DNA of 64,000 nucleotides from positions 212,183 through 276,182 of the forward strand of contig NZ_FZOR01000006.1 in assembly GCF_900188445.1 (NCBI RefSeq). Reading direction: 5' to 3'. Shown piece by piece: positions 20,528-28,810 of this stretch; position 1 is the first letter of the stretch; each line of letters begins with the position of its first letter. The translations under genes were made by a program, and so were the position numbers. Below the pieces are notes generated by a model. The model was not told the DNA's origin. It saw only the letters and a program-made list of their open reading frames with translations, and searched no databases. The stretch is from Actinomadura meyerae. Its GTDB lineage: Bacteria > Actinomycetota > Actinomycetes > Streptosporangiales > Streptosporangiaceae.

Positions 20528-21496
20528 TCAGTACCAGCCGGCCGACTGGAAGTGCGACCAGCCGCCGCAGGGCGTCTTGTAGCGGTCCTTGATGTAGCCG
20601 AGGCCCCACTTGATCTGGGTGGTGGCGTTGTTCTGCCAGTCGGGGCCGGCGCTCGCCATCTTGGAGCCGGGCAGCGCCTGCGGGATGCCGTAGGCGCCCG
20701 ACGGGTTCGCGGCGTGGGTGTTCCAGCCGCTCTCCCGGTCCCACAGCTTCACCAGGCAGCCGAACTCCCCGTCGCCGGTGAACCCGAAGCTCGGCATGAG
20801 CTTCTTGGCGATCTCCTGCGCCTCGCCCTTCGGCACGGGGTCGCCGACCGGGCCGCCGCCGCCCGTGCCGCCGGTCTTGCTCTTCTCCGGCGTCTTGGTC
20901 GGGATCGGGCTGCCCTTGGGCCGCAGGGCCGGGCCCTTGCCGTCGTCCTCGCGCACCTGGCGGGACGCGCGTTCGAGGGCCAGCTCGCGCCGCTTCTGCT
21001 CCAGCACCTTCGGGTCGATCTTGGGCGCGGCGTCCGCCAGCTGCCGGGTCGGCTGGACGGTCGCGGCGTCCTCGCCGGAGTCGCCGGAGCCGCCGGTGAG
21101 CGCGAGGGCGGCGACCGCGCCGCCGCCGATCACCACGGCGGCGCCCGCCGCGACGGCGGCGATCCGCAGGCCGGTGCGCCCTCCGGAGCGGCCGGAGCGC
21201 CCGCCGCGGGGCCGGCCGGCGGGGCGCGGCGGCCCGGCGGTGTCGAAGCCGAGCGTGTCGCCGCCGGGCGCGGCCGCGCGGGCGGAGCCGGCCACGCGCA
21301 CGTCGTCCTCGTGCGGCGCGGAGGCGCGCGCGGCCCGCTCCTCGGGGGCGGGCCGGGCGGGGGACGGCCGCCCGTCCGGCGGCGGCCCGGCGGGAGACGG
21401 CGCGTCGAAGGCGGCCATCGCGTCCGCGACGGGGGCCGGGAGGTCGAAGTTCTGTCGATCGTCTCGCCTAGGGGACCCGGGACGGTCTCCGTACAA
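20528..21496 (-). CDS. Secreted/membrane-anchored lytic transglycosylase-like (Rpf-type) protein
   Basis: A 322-residue protein. A disordered Pro/Arg-rich cytoplasmic part (1-105) is followed by a transmembrane helix (about 108-130) and a charged helical linker with KTPEKSKTGG. The C-terminal lysozyme-like domain has a catalytic glutamate in LWDRESGWNTHAAN and a typical SGAYGIPQALPGSKM; it ends in GGWSHFQSAGWY. Two cysteines flank the domain. Such proteins cleave peptidoglycan during growth or resuscitation. TTG 21496 is chosen because GGAAGGA lies about 6 bases upstream; ATG 21418 would remove 26 residues. A CRP-like palindrome lies upstream. Confidence 0.85.
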   Translation of the reverse strand: MYGDRPGSPRRDDRQNFDLPAPVADAMAAFDAPSPAGPPPDGRPSPARPAPEERAARASAPHEDDVRVAGSARAAAPGGDTLGFDTAGPPRPAGRPRGGRSGRSGGRTGLRIAAVAAGAAVVIGGGAVAALALTGGSGDSGEDAATVQPTRQLADAAPKIDPKVLEQKRRELALERASRQVREDDGKGPALRPKGSPIPTKTPEKSKTGGTGGGGPVGDPVPKGEAQEIAKKLMPSFGFTGDGEFGCLVKLWDRESGWNTHAANPSGAYGIPQALPGSKMASAGPDWQNNATTQIKWGLGYIKDRYKTPCGGWSHFQSAGWY

Positions 21497-21802
21497 GGCG
21501 GTCCTTCCGACGGTCGCACGCGCATGGACACGCGCACGAGCTGTTTCCACCCCCGCCCGGCGGGCCGCCGGTGGTGCGCGGCTCCGGGCTCCGGCGGCGC
21601 CTCGCCCGGTGCGCGTCTTTCGGGGGGCGCGCTCCGGCCCGGCACCGCTCGGGGTGCTTACGAGGAGACACAATGCCGGAGCCCGCGGGCCGCTTCGCAA
21701 CCGAAACGAGACCAATGGGGCCCGCGCGCCCGTTGTCAACTCCGCCGCGGCGGACCCGAAACGCCCGGCTCGCCTGCGCGTCTCCGCCCACGGCGGCGCG
21801 AG

Positions 21803-21818
21803 TGTGACCTTAATCACA
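21803..21818. promoter_or_regulatory. CRP/GlxR-type binding site
   Basis: TGTGACCTTAATCACA is a perfect match to the TGTGA-N6-TCACA consensus of CRP-family regulators. It lies about 305 bases upstream of the transglycosylase-like start. In M. tuberculosis CRP (Rv3676) controls rpfA, and in Corynebacterium GlxR controls rpf2, so the same logic is plausible here. Binding is inferred. Confidence 0.7.
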
Positions 21819-21883
21819 ACTCTACGGTACGACGTTTGGTGATCACGGTCCGTAGGGAAGGGACAGGGCTGTTCTGGGACGAC

Positions 21884-21918
21884 GAGACCCCGGCGGCCGA
21901 TCGGACCGCCGGGGTCTC
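21884..21918 (-). terminator. Hairpin downstream of phoH
   Basis: GAGACCCCGGCGG (21884-21896) pairs perfectly with 21906-21918, giving a 13-bp stem and 9-base loop. On the minus strand it is about 90 bases past the phoH stop. Confidence 0.75.
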
Positions 21919-21926
21919 ATCATGGG

Positions 21927-21968
21927 GTCTCACCGTGTGCGTCTCACCATGTGCGTCTCACCGTGCCC
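21927..21968 (+). repeat. Three tandem 14-base units
   Basis: GTCTCACCGTGTGC, GTCTCACCATGTGC and GTCTCACCGTGCCC follow one another. GTCTC is also the end of the adjacent terminator stem, so the array may have grown from it. It lies in the 3' untranslated region of phoH. Confidence 0.7.
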
Positions 21969-22004
21969 GCGCCGACCGCGCACGCGGCCGGCGCGCGCCG
22001 CGTC

Positions 22005-23417
22005 TCAGACGCCCACGTCGCCGAGCATGTCGGTCACCAGCTCGGCGATCGGCGACCGCTCCGACCGGGTCAGCGTCACGTGCGCGAAGAGCGGGTGGCC
22101 CTTCAAACGTTCCACCACCGCCGCCACCCCGTCGTGCCGCCCGACCCGCAGGTTGTCGCGCTGCGCCACGTCATGGGTCAGCACGACCCGCGACCCGGCG
22201 CCGATCCGCGACAGGACGGTCAGCAGCACCCCGCGCTCCAGCGACTGCGCCTCGTCCACGATCACGAACGCGTCGTGCAGCGAGCGCCCGCGGATGTGGG
22301 TGAGCGGCAGGACCTCCAGCATCCCGCGGTCGAGGACCTCCTCGATGACCTCCGGCGTCGTCACCGCCGACAGCGTGTCGTAGACGGCCTGCGCCCACGG
22401 CGACATCTTCTCGTTCTCCGAGCCGGGCAGGTAGCCGAGGTCCTGGCCGCCGACCGCGTACAGCGGGCGGAACACCACGACCTTGCGGTGCCGGCGCCGC
22501 TCCATCACGGCCTCCAGGCCCGCGCACAGCGCGAGGGCGGACTTGCCGGTGCCGGCCCGCCCGCCGAGCGAGACGATGCCGACGTCCTCGTCCATCAGCA
22601 GGTCGAGCGCGATCCGCTGCTCCGCGGACCGGCCGCGCAGGCCGAACGCCTCGCGGTCGCCGCGCACCAGCTTGACCGACTTGTCGGGCAGCGTCCGGCC
22701 GAGCGCCGAGCCGCGCTCCGACAGCAGCCGCAGCCCGGTGTGGCAGGGCAGGTCCCGCGCCTCCTCCAGGTCGGCGGTGCCCGAGTCGTACAGCTCCTCG
22801 ACCGCCCCGGCGGGCACCTCCAGCTCGCGCATGCCGGTCCAGCCGGACTCCACGACGGCGAGCTCGGCCCGGTACTCCTCGGCGGCGAGCCCGACCGCGG
22901 ACGCCTTCACCCGCATCGGCAGGTCCTTGGAGACGAGCACGACGTCCCGTCCCTCGCGGGCGAGCCACCCGGCGACCGACAGGATGCGGGTGTCGTTGTC
23001 GCCGAGCCGGAACCCGTCCGGCAGGACGCTCGGGTCGGAGTGGTTCAGCTCGACCCGGAGCGTGCCGCCCTGGTCGCCGAGCGGCCCCTCGACGGACACG
23101 GCCTCGTCCAGCCGCCCGTGCCGCAGCCGCAGGTCGTCCAGCGTGCGCAGCGCCTGCCGGGCGAAGTAGCCGAGCTCGGGGTGGTGGCGCTTGGCCTCCA
23201 GCTCGGAGATCACGACGATGGGGAGTACGACCTCGTGCTCGGCGAACCGGGTCAGCGCCCCCGGGTCGGCGAGCAGGACGCTGGTGTCGAGGACGTACGT
23301 GCGCCGATCCGGGGCTGTGCGGGGGGACGTCCCCCCGCTGCCCTCGGAGGGACCCGAGAGCTTCGTCCCGGAAGGGTTCCCGGACGTGCCGGGACGGCGC
23401 GCGGAGGATGTGGCCAC
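22005..23417 (-). CDS. phoH2: PIN-PhoH fusion protein (PhoH2 type)
   Basis: A 470-residue protein. Residues 1-38 are disordered. Residues 40-190 form a PIN nuclease domain (acidic D44 in [12 protein letters not shown]72 region [20 protein letters not shown] at 140-146). Residues 250-468 are a PhoH ATPase with Walker A GRAGTGKS (286-293) and Walker B VIVDEAQ (385-391). Mycobacterial PhoH2 is reported to be an ATP-dependent RNA helicase and ribonuclease. GTG 23417 has GGGAG 5 bases upstream. No antitoxin-like partner ORF lies directly upstream. It is followed by a strong hairpin. Confidence 0.92.
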   Translation of the reverse strand: MATSSARRPGTSGNPSGTKLSGPSEGSGGTSPRTAPDRRTYVLDTSVLLADPGALTRFAEHEVVLPIVVISELEAKRHHPELGYFARQALRTLDDLRLRHGRLDEAVSVEGPLGDQGGTLRVELNHSDPSVLPDGFRLGDNDTRILSVAGWLAREGRDVVLVSKDLPMRVKASAVGLAAEEYRAELAVVESGWTGMRELEVPAGAVEELYDSGTADLEEARDLPCHTGLRLLSERGSALGRTLPDKSVKLVRGDREAFGLRGRSAEQRIALDLLMDEDVGIVSLGGRAGTGKSALALCAGLEAVMERRRHRKVVVFRPLYAVGGQDLGYLPGSENEKMSPWAQAVYDTLSAVTTPEVIEEVLDRGMLEVLPLTHIRGRSLHDAFVIVDEAQSLERGVLLTVLSRIGAGSRVVLTHDVAQRDNLRVGRHDGVAAVVERLKGHPLFAHVTLTRSERSPIAELVTDMLGDVGV

Positions 23418-23492
23418 TCGATCTCCCTGGGAGTGGGGAACCTACGGGTGGCGCCGAGGTCCGCCCAGGGGGCGGTGGTCCGCGGAGGACGG

Positions 23493-24380
23493 TCAGGTAC
23501 CGTAGCGCCGGTGCCGCGCGGCGTACGAGCGCATGGCACGCAGGAAGTCGACCTTGCGGAAGTCCGGCCAGTGGACCTCGCAGAAGTAGAACTCCGAGTG
23601 CGCGCTCTGCCAGAGCATGAAGCCGGAGAGACGCTGTTCGCCCGAGGTGCGGATGACCAGGTCGGGGTCCGGCTGGCCGCGCGTGTAGAGATGCTCCGCG
23701 ATGTGCTCCACGTCGAGGGACTCGGCGAGTTCCTCGATGCTGGTGCCCCGGCTCGCCTGCTCGATGAGCAGTGAGCGCACCGCATCAGCGATCTCACGCC
23801 TACCTCCATACCCAACGGCGACGTTCACAATCAGGCCGGGAGCGCCGGATGTGGTCTCGGCGGCGTCTTTCAGGACACGTGCCGTCTTGTCGGGCAGGAG
23901 GTCGAGGGCGCCGACGGGCTTGACGTGCCAGCCGTCGGCGGCGAGCCCGCGGACCGTGTTCTCGATGATCTCCAGCAGGGGTTCCAGCTCGCCTGCCGGG
24001 CGGTTGAGGTTGTCGGTGGACAGCAGCCACAGCGTGACGACCTCGACCCCGGCCTCGGCGCTCCACTGGAGCAGCTCGGAGATCTTCTGGGCGCCGCGCT
24101 GGTGCCCGGTGTTGACGTCGGCCAGCCCCATCGACCTGGCCCAACGGCGGTTGCCGTCCAGTATCACGCCGACGTGCCGGGGGATGACGTCGGTGGGCAG
24201 GTCGGCCTCGACGCGGCGCTCGTACAGCCGGTAGACGGCGTCGCGGACGGCCGCGTACGGGCCGCTGCGGCGGATCGCGGAGACGAGCCGCCCGCCCTCG
24301 GCGGGGCGGCGGCGCGCGCCCTCGCTCCGCCCTTCACGCGGCAGCGCGCTCCGCGGTGTTCCCGTACGCCGAACTCCCAT
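23493..24380 (-). CDS. uppS: Isoprenyl (polyprenyl) diphosphate synthase, UppS/cis-prenyltransferase family
   Basis: This cis-prenyltransferase chains IPP units to make the polyprenyl carrier for cell wall synthesis, or a short Z-prenyl diphosphate. Motifs are HVGVILDGNRRWARSMGL (catalytic Asp), TLWLLSTDNLNRP, NVAVGYGGRREI, and DLVIRTSGEQRLSGFMLWQSAHSE split over the substrate-binding Arg and Ser. The 295 residues include about 70 N-terminal residues before the first motif, of which the first 30 are basic and non-conserved. ATG 24380 has AAGGGAAG upstream. In mycobacteria Rv1086 is the positional counterpart and makes a short-chain product, so product length is uncertain here. Confidence 0.92.
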   Translation of the reverse strand: MGVRRTGTPRSALPREGRSEGARRRPAEGGRLVSAIRRSGPYAAVRDAVYRLYERRVEADLPTDVIPRHVGVILDGNRRWARSMGLADVNTGHQRGAQKISELLQWSAEAGVEVVTLWLLSTDNLNRPAGELEPLLEIIENTVRGLAADGWHVKPVGALDLLPDKTARVLKDAAETTSGAPGLIVNVAVGYGGRREIADAVRSLLIEQASRGTSIEELAESLDVEHIAEHLYTRGQPDPDLVIRTSGEQRLSGFMLWQSAHSEFYFCEVHWPDFRKVDFLRAMRSYAARHRRYGT

Positions 24381-24520
24381 CTGGGCTTCCCTTCGAGCGA
24401 CCCGTCCCTGCCGGGAAGAACGCTCAATTATGGCCCGGCGGGGACAGTTCTCCCGCCGATACGGGAAAGCCGGGGCGCCGGAGGGCCCGGCCGGCCGGGG
24501 CCGTGGCCGGTTCCGGCGCG

Positions 24521-24554
24521 GCCCGGCGCGGACCCCGTGCGGACCGCGCCGGGC
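24521..24554 (-). terminator. GC-rich hairpin
   Basis: GCCCGGCGCGG (24521-24531) pairs exactly with CCGCGCCGGGC (24544-24554). It lies just beyond the stop of the minus-strand gene at 24563 and upstream of uppS, separating the two units. Confidence 0.65.
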
Positions 24555-24562
24555 GGGCGCCG

Positions 24563-25084
24563 TCAGGCCTTCGGGCCGGCGGCGCGGGCGCGCTCGACGT
24601 GCTGGAGCGCGGTGCGCAGCTCGGAGAGCCACGCGTCGGTGTTCTTGCCGACGAGCCGGACGCACCAGGCGAGCGCGTCGCTGCGGCTGCGCGCCACGCC
24701 GGCGTCCACGAGCGTGTCCAGGACGCGCCGCTCGGGCTGCCGCAGCCGGGTCATGACCGGCACCGACAGGTGGGTGAACATCTCGCGCCGGCCGTCGCAC
24801 TCGACGCCCCAGGAGACCTTGTACCCGAAGCGCTGCTCGGCCTCGCGCGCGATGCCGACGCGCCGCTCCCGGGTCTCCTCGCGGAAGCGCTGGACATGCC
24901 CCGCGATCACGCCGGCCCGCTCCGCGCCCGACACGTCGGCGGCCGCCGCCGGCACCGGCAGCCGGCCGATGACGCTGGCCTCCTCGCGGTCGAGGACGAC
25001 CTCGGGCGCGCCCTCGAACCACCCGTCCGGAAGCCGCCCGGAGAACCAGCCGCGGAGCTCTTCCGCCGCTTCACTCGTACTCAT
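24563..25084 (-). CDS. Hypothetical protein with possible ribbon-helix-helix-like C-terminus
   Basis: A soluble protein of 173 residues that I do not recognise. The N-terminal part has ELRGWFSGRLPDGWFEG and EVVLDREEASVIGRLPVP. The middle is a charged helix (FREETRERRVGIAREAEQRF). The C-terminal LVDAGVARSRSDALAWCVRLV resembles the helix pair of ribbon-helix-helix or CopG-like proteins. ATG 25084 is the start that leaves a perfect TGTAAT/ATTACA palindrome overlapping the start codon, which suggests autoregulation. It is divergent from an MFS exporter. Confidence 0.7.
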   Translation of the reverse strand: MSTSEAAEELRGWFSGRLPDGWFEGAPEVVLDREEASVIGRLPVPAAAADVSGAERAGVIAGHVQRFREETRERRVGIAREAEQRFGYKVSWGVECDGRREMFTHLSVPVMTRLRQPERRVLDTLVDAGVARSRSDALAWCVRLVGKNTDAWLSELRTALQHVERARAAGPKA

Positions 25085-25099
25085 GTAATCAAAATTACA
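25084..25099. promoter_or_regulatory. Perfect palindrome overlapping a start codon (candidate operator)
   Basis: TGTAATCAAAATTACA has 6-bp perfect arms and a 4-base centre. The first base of the left arm is the A of the minus-strand ATG (complement of T25084). The region is AT-rich against a background of over 70% GC, as expected for a divergent promoter. The gene product itself or the TetR encoded at 26717 could bind here. Confidence 0.6.
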
Positions 25100-25200
25100 G
25101 CGCATACCGGAGCGGGCGCCAGCCTTCGCCGTGATTGACATGCGGCATCTTTTGAGAGTTACTTCCATTTAGTAGTTTCACTCATTCGGAGGTGACTTTC

Positions 25201-26736
25201 ATGTCCGTGGGGTACGCCCGGCGCTGGATCGGGCTCGCGGCGCTGGCGCTGAGCATGCTGGCGCTCGGCTTCGACCTGACGATCCTCAACGTGGCGCTGA
25301 CGACGCTGTCGGAGGAACTGGACGCCAGCACCAGCCAGTTGCAGTGGATCGTCGACTCCTACCTGCTCGTCTTCGCGGCCGTGCTGCTCCCGGCGGGGCT
25401 GCTCGGCGACCGGCTCGGCCGCAAGCGGCTGCTGCTGGCCGGCCTCGCCGTCTTCGGCGCCGCCTCGCTCGCCGGGGCGTTCGCGGACGGCACCGGCGGC
25501 GTCATCGCCGCACGCGCGTTCATGGGGCTCGGCGCGGCGGTCGTCCTGCCGCTGTCCATGTCGATGCTGCCGGCGATCTTCCCGCCGGAGGAGCGGACCC
25601 GGGCCGTCGCGGTCTGGGCGGCGGCGAACGCGGTCGGGCTGCCGCTCGGCCCGCTGCTCGGCGGCTGGCTGCTGGAGCACTACTGGTGGGGCTCGATCTT
25701 CCTGATCAACGTCCCGGTGGTGGCGGCCGGCGGCCTCGCGGTCGCGGTCCTGCTGCCCGAGACCCGCGACCCGGCCGCGCCGCGCGTCGACCTCCCCGGC
25801 GCGCTGCTGTCCATGGGCGGCCTCGTCGCGCTGGTGTACGGCGTCATCGAGGCCCCCGTCCGCGGCTGGGGCGACCCGGTGGCGGCCGCCGCGTTCGCCC
25901 TCGCCGCGGTGCTCCTCGCCGGGTTCGTGGGCTGGGAGCGGCGCGCCGCCGAGCCGATGCTGAACCTGCGGCTGTTCCGCGACCGCGCGTTCGTGTGGGC
26001 GACGATCGCCGCCGTCACCGCGAACCTGCTGCTCGGCGGGCTCCTGTTCGTCCTGCCGCAGTACCTGGAGGCCGTCCAGGGCAGCGACGTCTTCGAGACC
26101 GGCCTGAAGATCGTCCCGATGCTGGCCGGGCTGCTGGCGGGCGCGATCGCCACCGACCGGGCCGCGGCCCGCACCGGCCACAAGCCGATCATGGTCGCGG
26201 GCCTGCTGGTGCTCGCCGCCGGGCTCGGCTGGGCCGCGTTCACCGAGGCGGGCGACGGCTACGGCGCCGCCGTCCCGTGGCTCGTCGTCATCGGTCTCGG
26301 CTCCGGACTCACCCTCATCCCGGCGATGGACGCCGTCCTCGCCGCCCTCCCCGCCGACGAGGCCGGACGCGGCTCCGGGCTCGTCCAGACCCTCCGCCAG
26401 ACCGGCGGCACCCTCGGCGTCGCCGGCCTCGGCAGCCTCCTCGCCGCCGTCTACCGCGACCACGTCGCCGCCGGGCACCTGCCCGCCGACGCCGCCGCCG
26501 CGGCCCGCGACTCCATCGGCGGCGCCGTCCGCGTCGCCGGCCGGCTCGACGACGGCGCGCTCCTCGCCTCCGCGCGCGACGCCTACGTCCAGGGCATGGA
26601 CGCCGTGTTCGCCGCGTGCGGCGCCGGCGCCCTCGCCGCGGCAGCCCTGCTGTGGTTCTTCATGCCGCGCGCACCGCGGGATGCGGCCCCCGCCGCCGAT
26701 GCCCGACAATCGGACCATGAGCACGCCGTCCCCTGA
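25201..26736 (+). CDS. MFS drug exporter, DHA2 (14-helix) family
   Basis: A 511-residue exporter with 14 predicted helices. It has the DHA2 features LDASTSQLQWIVDSYLLVFA, motif A GLLGDRLGRKRLLL, motif C ANAVGLPLGPLLGGWLLEHY, and PADEAGRGSGLVQTLRQTGG late in the protein. ATG 25201 is selected by GGAGGTG 6 bases upstream. The downstream TetR gene overlaps its last 20 bases, a classic repressor-exporter operon. Export of an antibiotic or toxic hydrophobe is likely; the substrate is unknown. Confidence 0.92.
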   Translation: MSVGYARRWIGLAALALSMLALGFDLTILNVALTTLSEELDASTSQLQWIVDSYLLVFAAVLLPAGLLGDRLGRKRLLLAGLAVFGAASLAGAFADGTGGVIAARAFMGLGAAVVLPLSMSMLPAIFPPEERTRAVAVWAAANAVGLPLGPLLGGWLLEHYWWGSIFLINVPVVAAGGLAVAVLLPETRDPAAPRVDLPGALLSMGGLVALVYGVIEAPVRGWGDPVAAAAFALAAVLLAGFVGWERRAAEPMLNLRLFRDRAFVWATIAAVTANLLLGGLLFVLPQYLEAVQGSDVFETGLKIVPMLAGLLAGAIATDRAAARTGHKPIMVAGLLVLAAGLGWAAFTEAGDGYGAAVPWLVVIGLGSGLTLIPAMDAVLAALPADEAGRGSGLVQTLRQTGGTLGVAGLGSLLAAVYRDHVAAGHLPADAAAAARDSIGGAVRVAGRLDDGALLASARDAYVQGMDAVFAACGAGALAAAALLWFFMPRAPRDAAPAADARQSDHEHAVP

Positions 26737-27355
26737 CCACGCGATCGACCGCATGGAGGACCGGCTGGCCCGGCTGCCACTGCGGGAACGCAAGAAGCTG
26801 CGGACCCGGAAGGCGATCCAGGACCACGCCTTCCGGCTGTTCGCCGCCCAGGGGTACGACGAGACGACCGTCGAGCAGATCGCGGCCGCGGCGGAGATCT
26901 CCCCGAGCACGTTCTTCCGCTACTTCCCCACCAAGGAAGACGTCGTGGTCACCGACACCTACGACCCGATCATGGCGGAGGCCCTCCGCGACCAGCCCCC
27001 CGAGATGCCGCCGATCGACGCGCTCCGCGCCATGATCGGGGAGATCCTGCCGCAGCTCTACGAGACCGACCTGGACGCCCTCAAGACCCGGCTGCGGCTC
27101 ACCGCCGAAGTCCCCGCCCTCCGCGGCCGCACCTTCGAATCGATGCGCGCCACGTTCACCATCCTCAGCGAGGCCATCGCCGAACGCACCGGACGCGCCA
27201 CCGACGACCCGGAGATCGAAGCGTTCGGCTGGGCCGTCCTGGGCGTCCTCCAGGCCGCCCTGTACCGCCTGCTCGACGGCAAGACGACCTACGACGAACT
27301 CCCGGCCCTGATCGACCGCAACCTGGAGTTCCTCGCAAAAGGCTGCAAGTTGTAG
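26717..27355 (+). CDS. TetR-family regulator of the adjacent MFS exporter
   Basis: A 212-residue regulator. The DNA-binding domain has KLRTRKAIQDHAFRLFAAQG, TTVEQIAAAAEISPSTFFRYF and PTKEDVVVTD. The C-terminal domain (DALRAMIGEILPQLYETD onward) fits the MftR/TetR_C_17-like group. ATG 26717 lies inside the MFS gene, so translation is coupled. It probably represses the operon through a site in 25085-25200. Confidence 0.92.
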   Translation: MSTPSPDHAIDRMEDRLARLPLRERKKLRTRKAIQDHAFRLFAAQGYDETTVEQIAAAAEISPSTFFRYFPTKEDVVVTDTYDPIMAEALRDQPPEMPPIDALRAMIGEILPQLYETDLDALKTRLRLTAEVPALRGRTFESMRATFTILSEAIAERTGRATDDPEIEAFGWAVLGVLQAALYRLLDGKTTYDELPALIDRNLEFLAKGCKL

Positions 27356-27360
27356 CCCAT

Positions 27361-27387
27361 GGGGCGCCCCCTGGAACCCCCGTCACG
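27361..27387 (+). repeat. Dispersed hairpin repeat, copy 2
   Basis: This copy contains the exact 19-base core CCCTGGAACCCCCGTCACG (27369-27387), six bases after the TetR stop. GGGGCGCCCC forms the local palindrome. Placed at a gene end between convergent genes, it may work as a terminator. Confidence 0.75.
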
Positions 27388-27417
27388 ACTGGGAGGCCGG
27401 GGTGGGTGTGGGGGCGG

Positions 27418-28611
27418 TCAGCCTATGGCCGCGGCTACCTTCGCGGCGGTCTGGGGGTTCACCCGGACGGCGCCGCGCATGTTGCGGGTGTAGACGTTCT
27501 GGACCTGGACCACGGTGCCGCGGCGGGGGGCGGCGATCATCTTGCCGTTGCCGATGTAGAGGGCGATGTGCGAGATGTAGCCGGGGGCGGTCGGGTCGTT
27601 GGCCCAGATGAGCATGTCGCCCGGCTGGGCCTTGCTGTAGGGGATCACCCAGCCGGCGCGGGCCTGGTCGGCGGCGACGCGCGGGAGGCGGATGCCCGCC
27701 TTCGCGAAGGCGTACTGCATCAGGCCCGAGCAGTCGTAGCCGCCCTCGGCCTCGGACTCGCCGCCCCACACGTACGGCCAGCCGAGCCGGGTGTAGGCGG
27801 CCTTGATCACTGTCTGCACCTGCTGCGCGGTCATGACGCGGCCGTTGGCGGCGGGGACGTCGCCGGCCTTCGGGAAGTCGATCTCCGGGTTGACGGCGAC
27901 GGCCTTCGCCTGCTTCGGCAGGTGCTTGCGCAGCTTGGTGATGAACGTCTTCGGGCGGCTCTTCGGGACGCTGATCAGCATCGCGTTGCCGCTCGGCATG
28001 CCGAGGGACTGGGCGGTGGTGTGCGAGATGACCGCGTCGACGTCGCTGATGCCCATCGTGGCGTACGCGCCGACGCGAAGCTGCGACTGGCTCCGGGTGC
28101 CGCCGACCGGGACCTGGCTGCCCAGCTGGACGCCGCCGTCGCTGCCCATCGTGAACGAGATCGCGACGTCGCCGGAGGCGAGGTTGCGCCAGAGCGCGTC
28201 CGACTGGGCGGTGGGCTTCGGCGTGTAGTTGCGGAACGTGGACGGGTTCACGCCCATCAGCCCGATCCGCTTGCCCGCGACCATGCCCTGCACGGCGTCC
28301 ACGACCTCGACGCCCTGCACGCCCTTGACGCCGCGGACCTTGCGGACGAAGTCGGCCGGCAGCGTCGTCGGCGCCGCCACGAGCACGTGCGGGGTGAGCC
28401 GCTTCCCGAGCGGCGCGACCGCGTTGGGCGACAGGCTGGTGCTGCCGGACGCCGCCACGTAGCGGGCGCGCTTCTCCTCGGCCTGCCGTGCCTGCGCCGG
28501 GGGGCCGTCGTCGTGCGCGACGAGGACGGCCACGTTCGCGGCGAGTGTCGTCAGCACCGAAACGCCGATGATCGTCGGTAGGACCCGGCGGTTCGGCTTG
28601 CGCACTGCCAC
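27418..28611 (-). CDS. NlpC/P60 cell-wall endopeptidase with N-terminal extracytoplasmic domain
   Basis: A 397-residue exported protein. A signal anchor (about 10-32) leads to an extracellular domain of about 190 residues (LVAAPTTLPADFVRKVRGVKG, VISHTTAQSLGMPSG) whose pattern resembles the periplasmic core of FtsX/MacB permeases. A C-terminal NlpC/P60 domain (about 270-385) follows. The catalytic Cys is in YDCSGLMQYAF and the His in ISHIALYIGNG. It should cut peptide bonds in peptidoglycan stems. GTG 28611 has GAGGAG 4-5 bases upstream. The FtsX-like reading is my inference. Confidence 0.85.
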   Translation of the reverse strand: MAVRKPNRRVLPTIIGVSVLTTLAANVAVLVAHDDGPPAQARQAEEKRARYVAASGSTSLSPNAVAPLGKRLTPHVLVAAPTTLPADFVRKVRGVKGVQGVEVVDAVQGMVAGKRIGLMGVNPSTFRNYTPKPTAQSDALWRNLASGDVAISFTMGSDGGVQLGSQVPVGGTRSQSQLRVGAYATMGISDVDAVISHTTAQSLGMPSGNAMLISVPKSRPKTFITKLRKHLPKQAKAVAVNPEIDFPKAGDVPAANGRVMTAQQVQTVIKAAYTRLGWPYVWGGESEAEGGYDCSGLMQYAFAKAGIRLPRVAADQARAGWVIPYSKAQPGDMLIWANDPTAPGYISHIALYIGNGKMIAAPRRGTVVQVQNVYTRNMRGAVRVNPQTAAKVAAAIG

Positions 28612-28810
28612 ACTCCTCGAGGTCGCCCTGCCGGCTCCGCCGGCCCCGGGACACGACTATGGCCCAGCCTGTCGGCCACCGTCCAGATACCCGGCCCGCC
28701 GTACCGGCATCCTCGCCCGCCATGCCGCATCGGGTCAGTTCCGTCCCGGCTACTCAGTGGTAACACCAAGTGGGCACGAGATCAAGGTCACAGTGCCACA
28801 AAGTGGACCA

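Larger units (their letters stand above)
21497..22004. other. 508-base intergenic region upstream of the transglycosylase-like gene
   Basis: This region contains the 300-base leader or promoter of the minus-strand transglycosylase-like gene and a CRP-type palindrome (21803-21818). It also holds the 8-bp palindrome GTGATCAC (21839-21846), the phoH terminator (21884-21918) and a 14-base triplicated repeat (21927-21968). No convincing gene is seen. The leader is long enough for a structured RNA, but I could not match it to the c-di-AMP (ydaO) riboswitch found before some rpf genes. Confidence 0.6.

Noticed and set aside
21497..21840. c-di-AMP (ydaO) riboswitch before the transglycosylase-like gene
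   Set aside because: The leader length would allow one, but I could not find the conserved core motifs in the minus-strand sequence.
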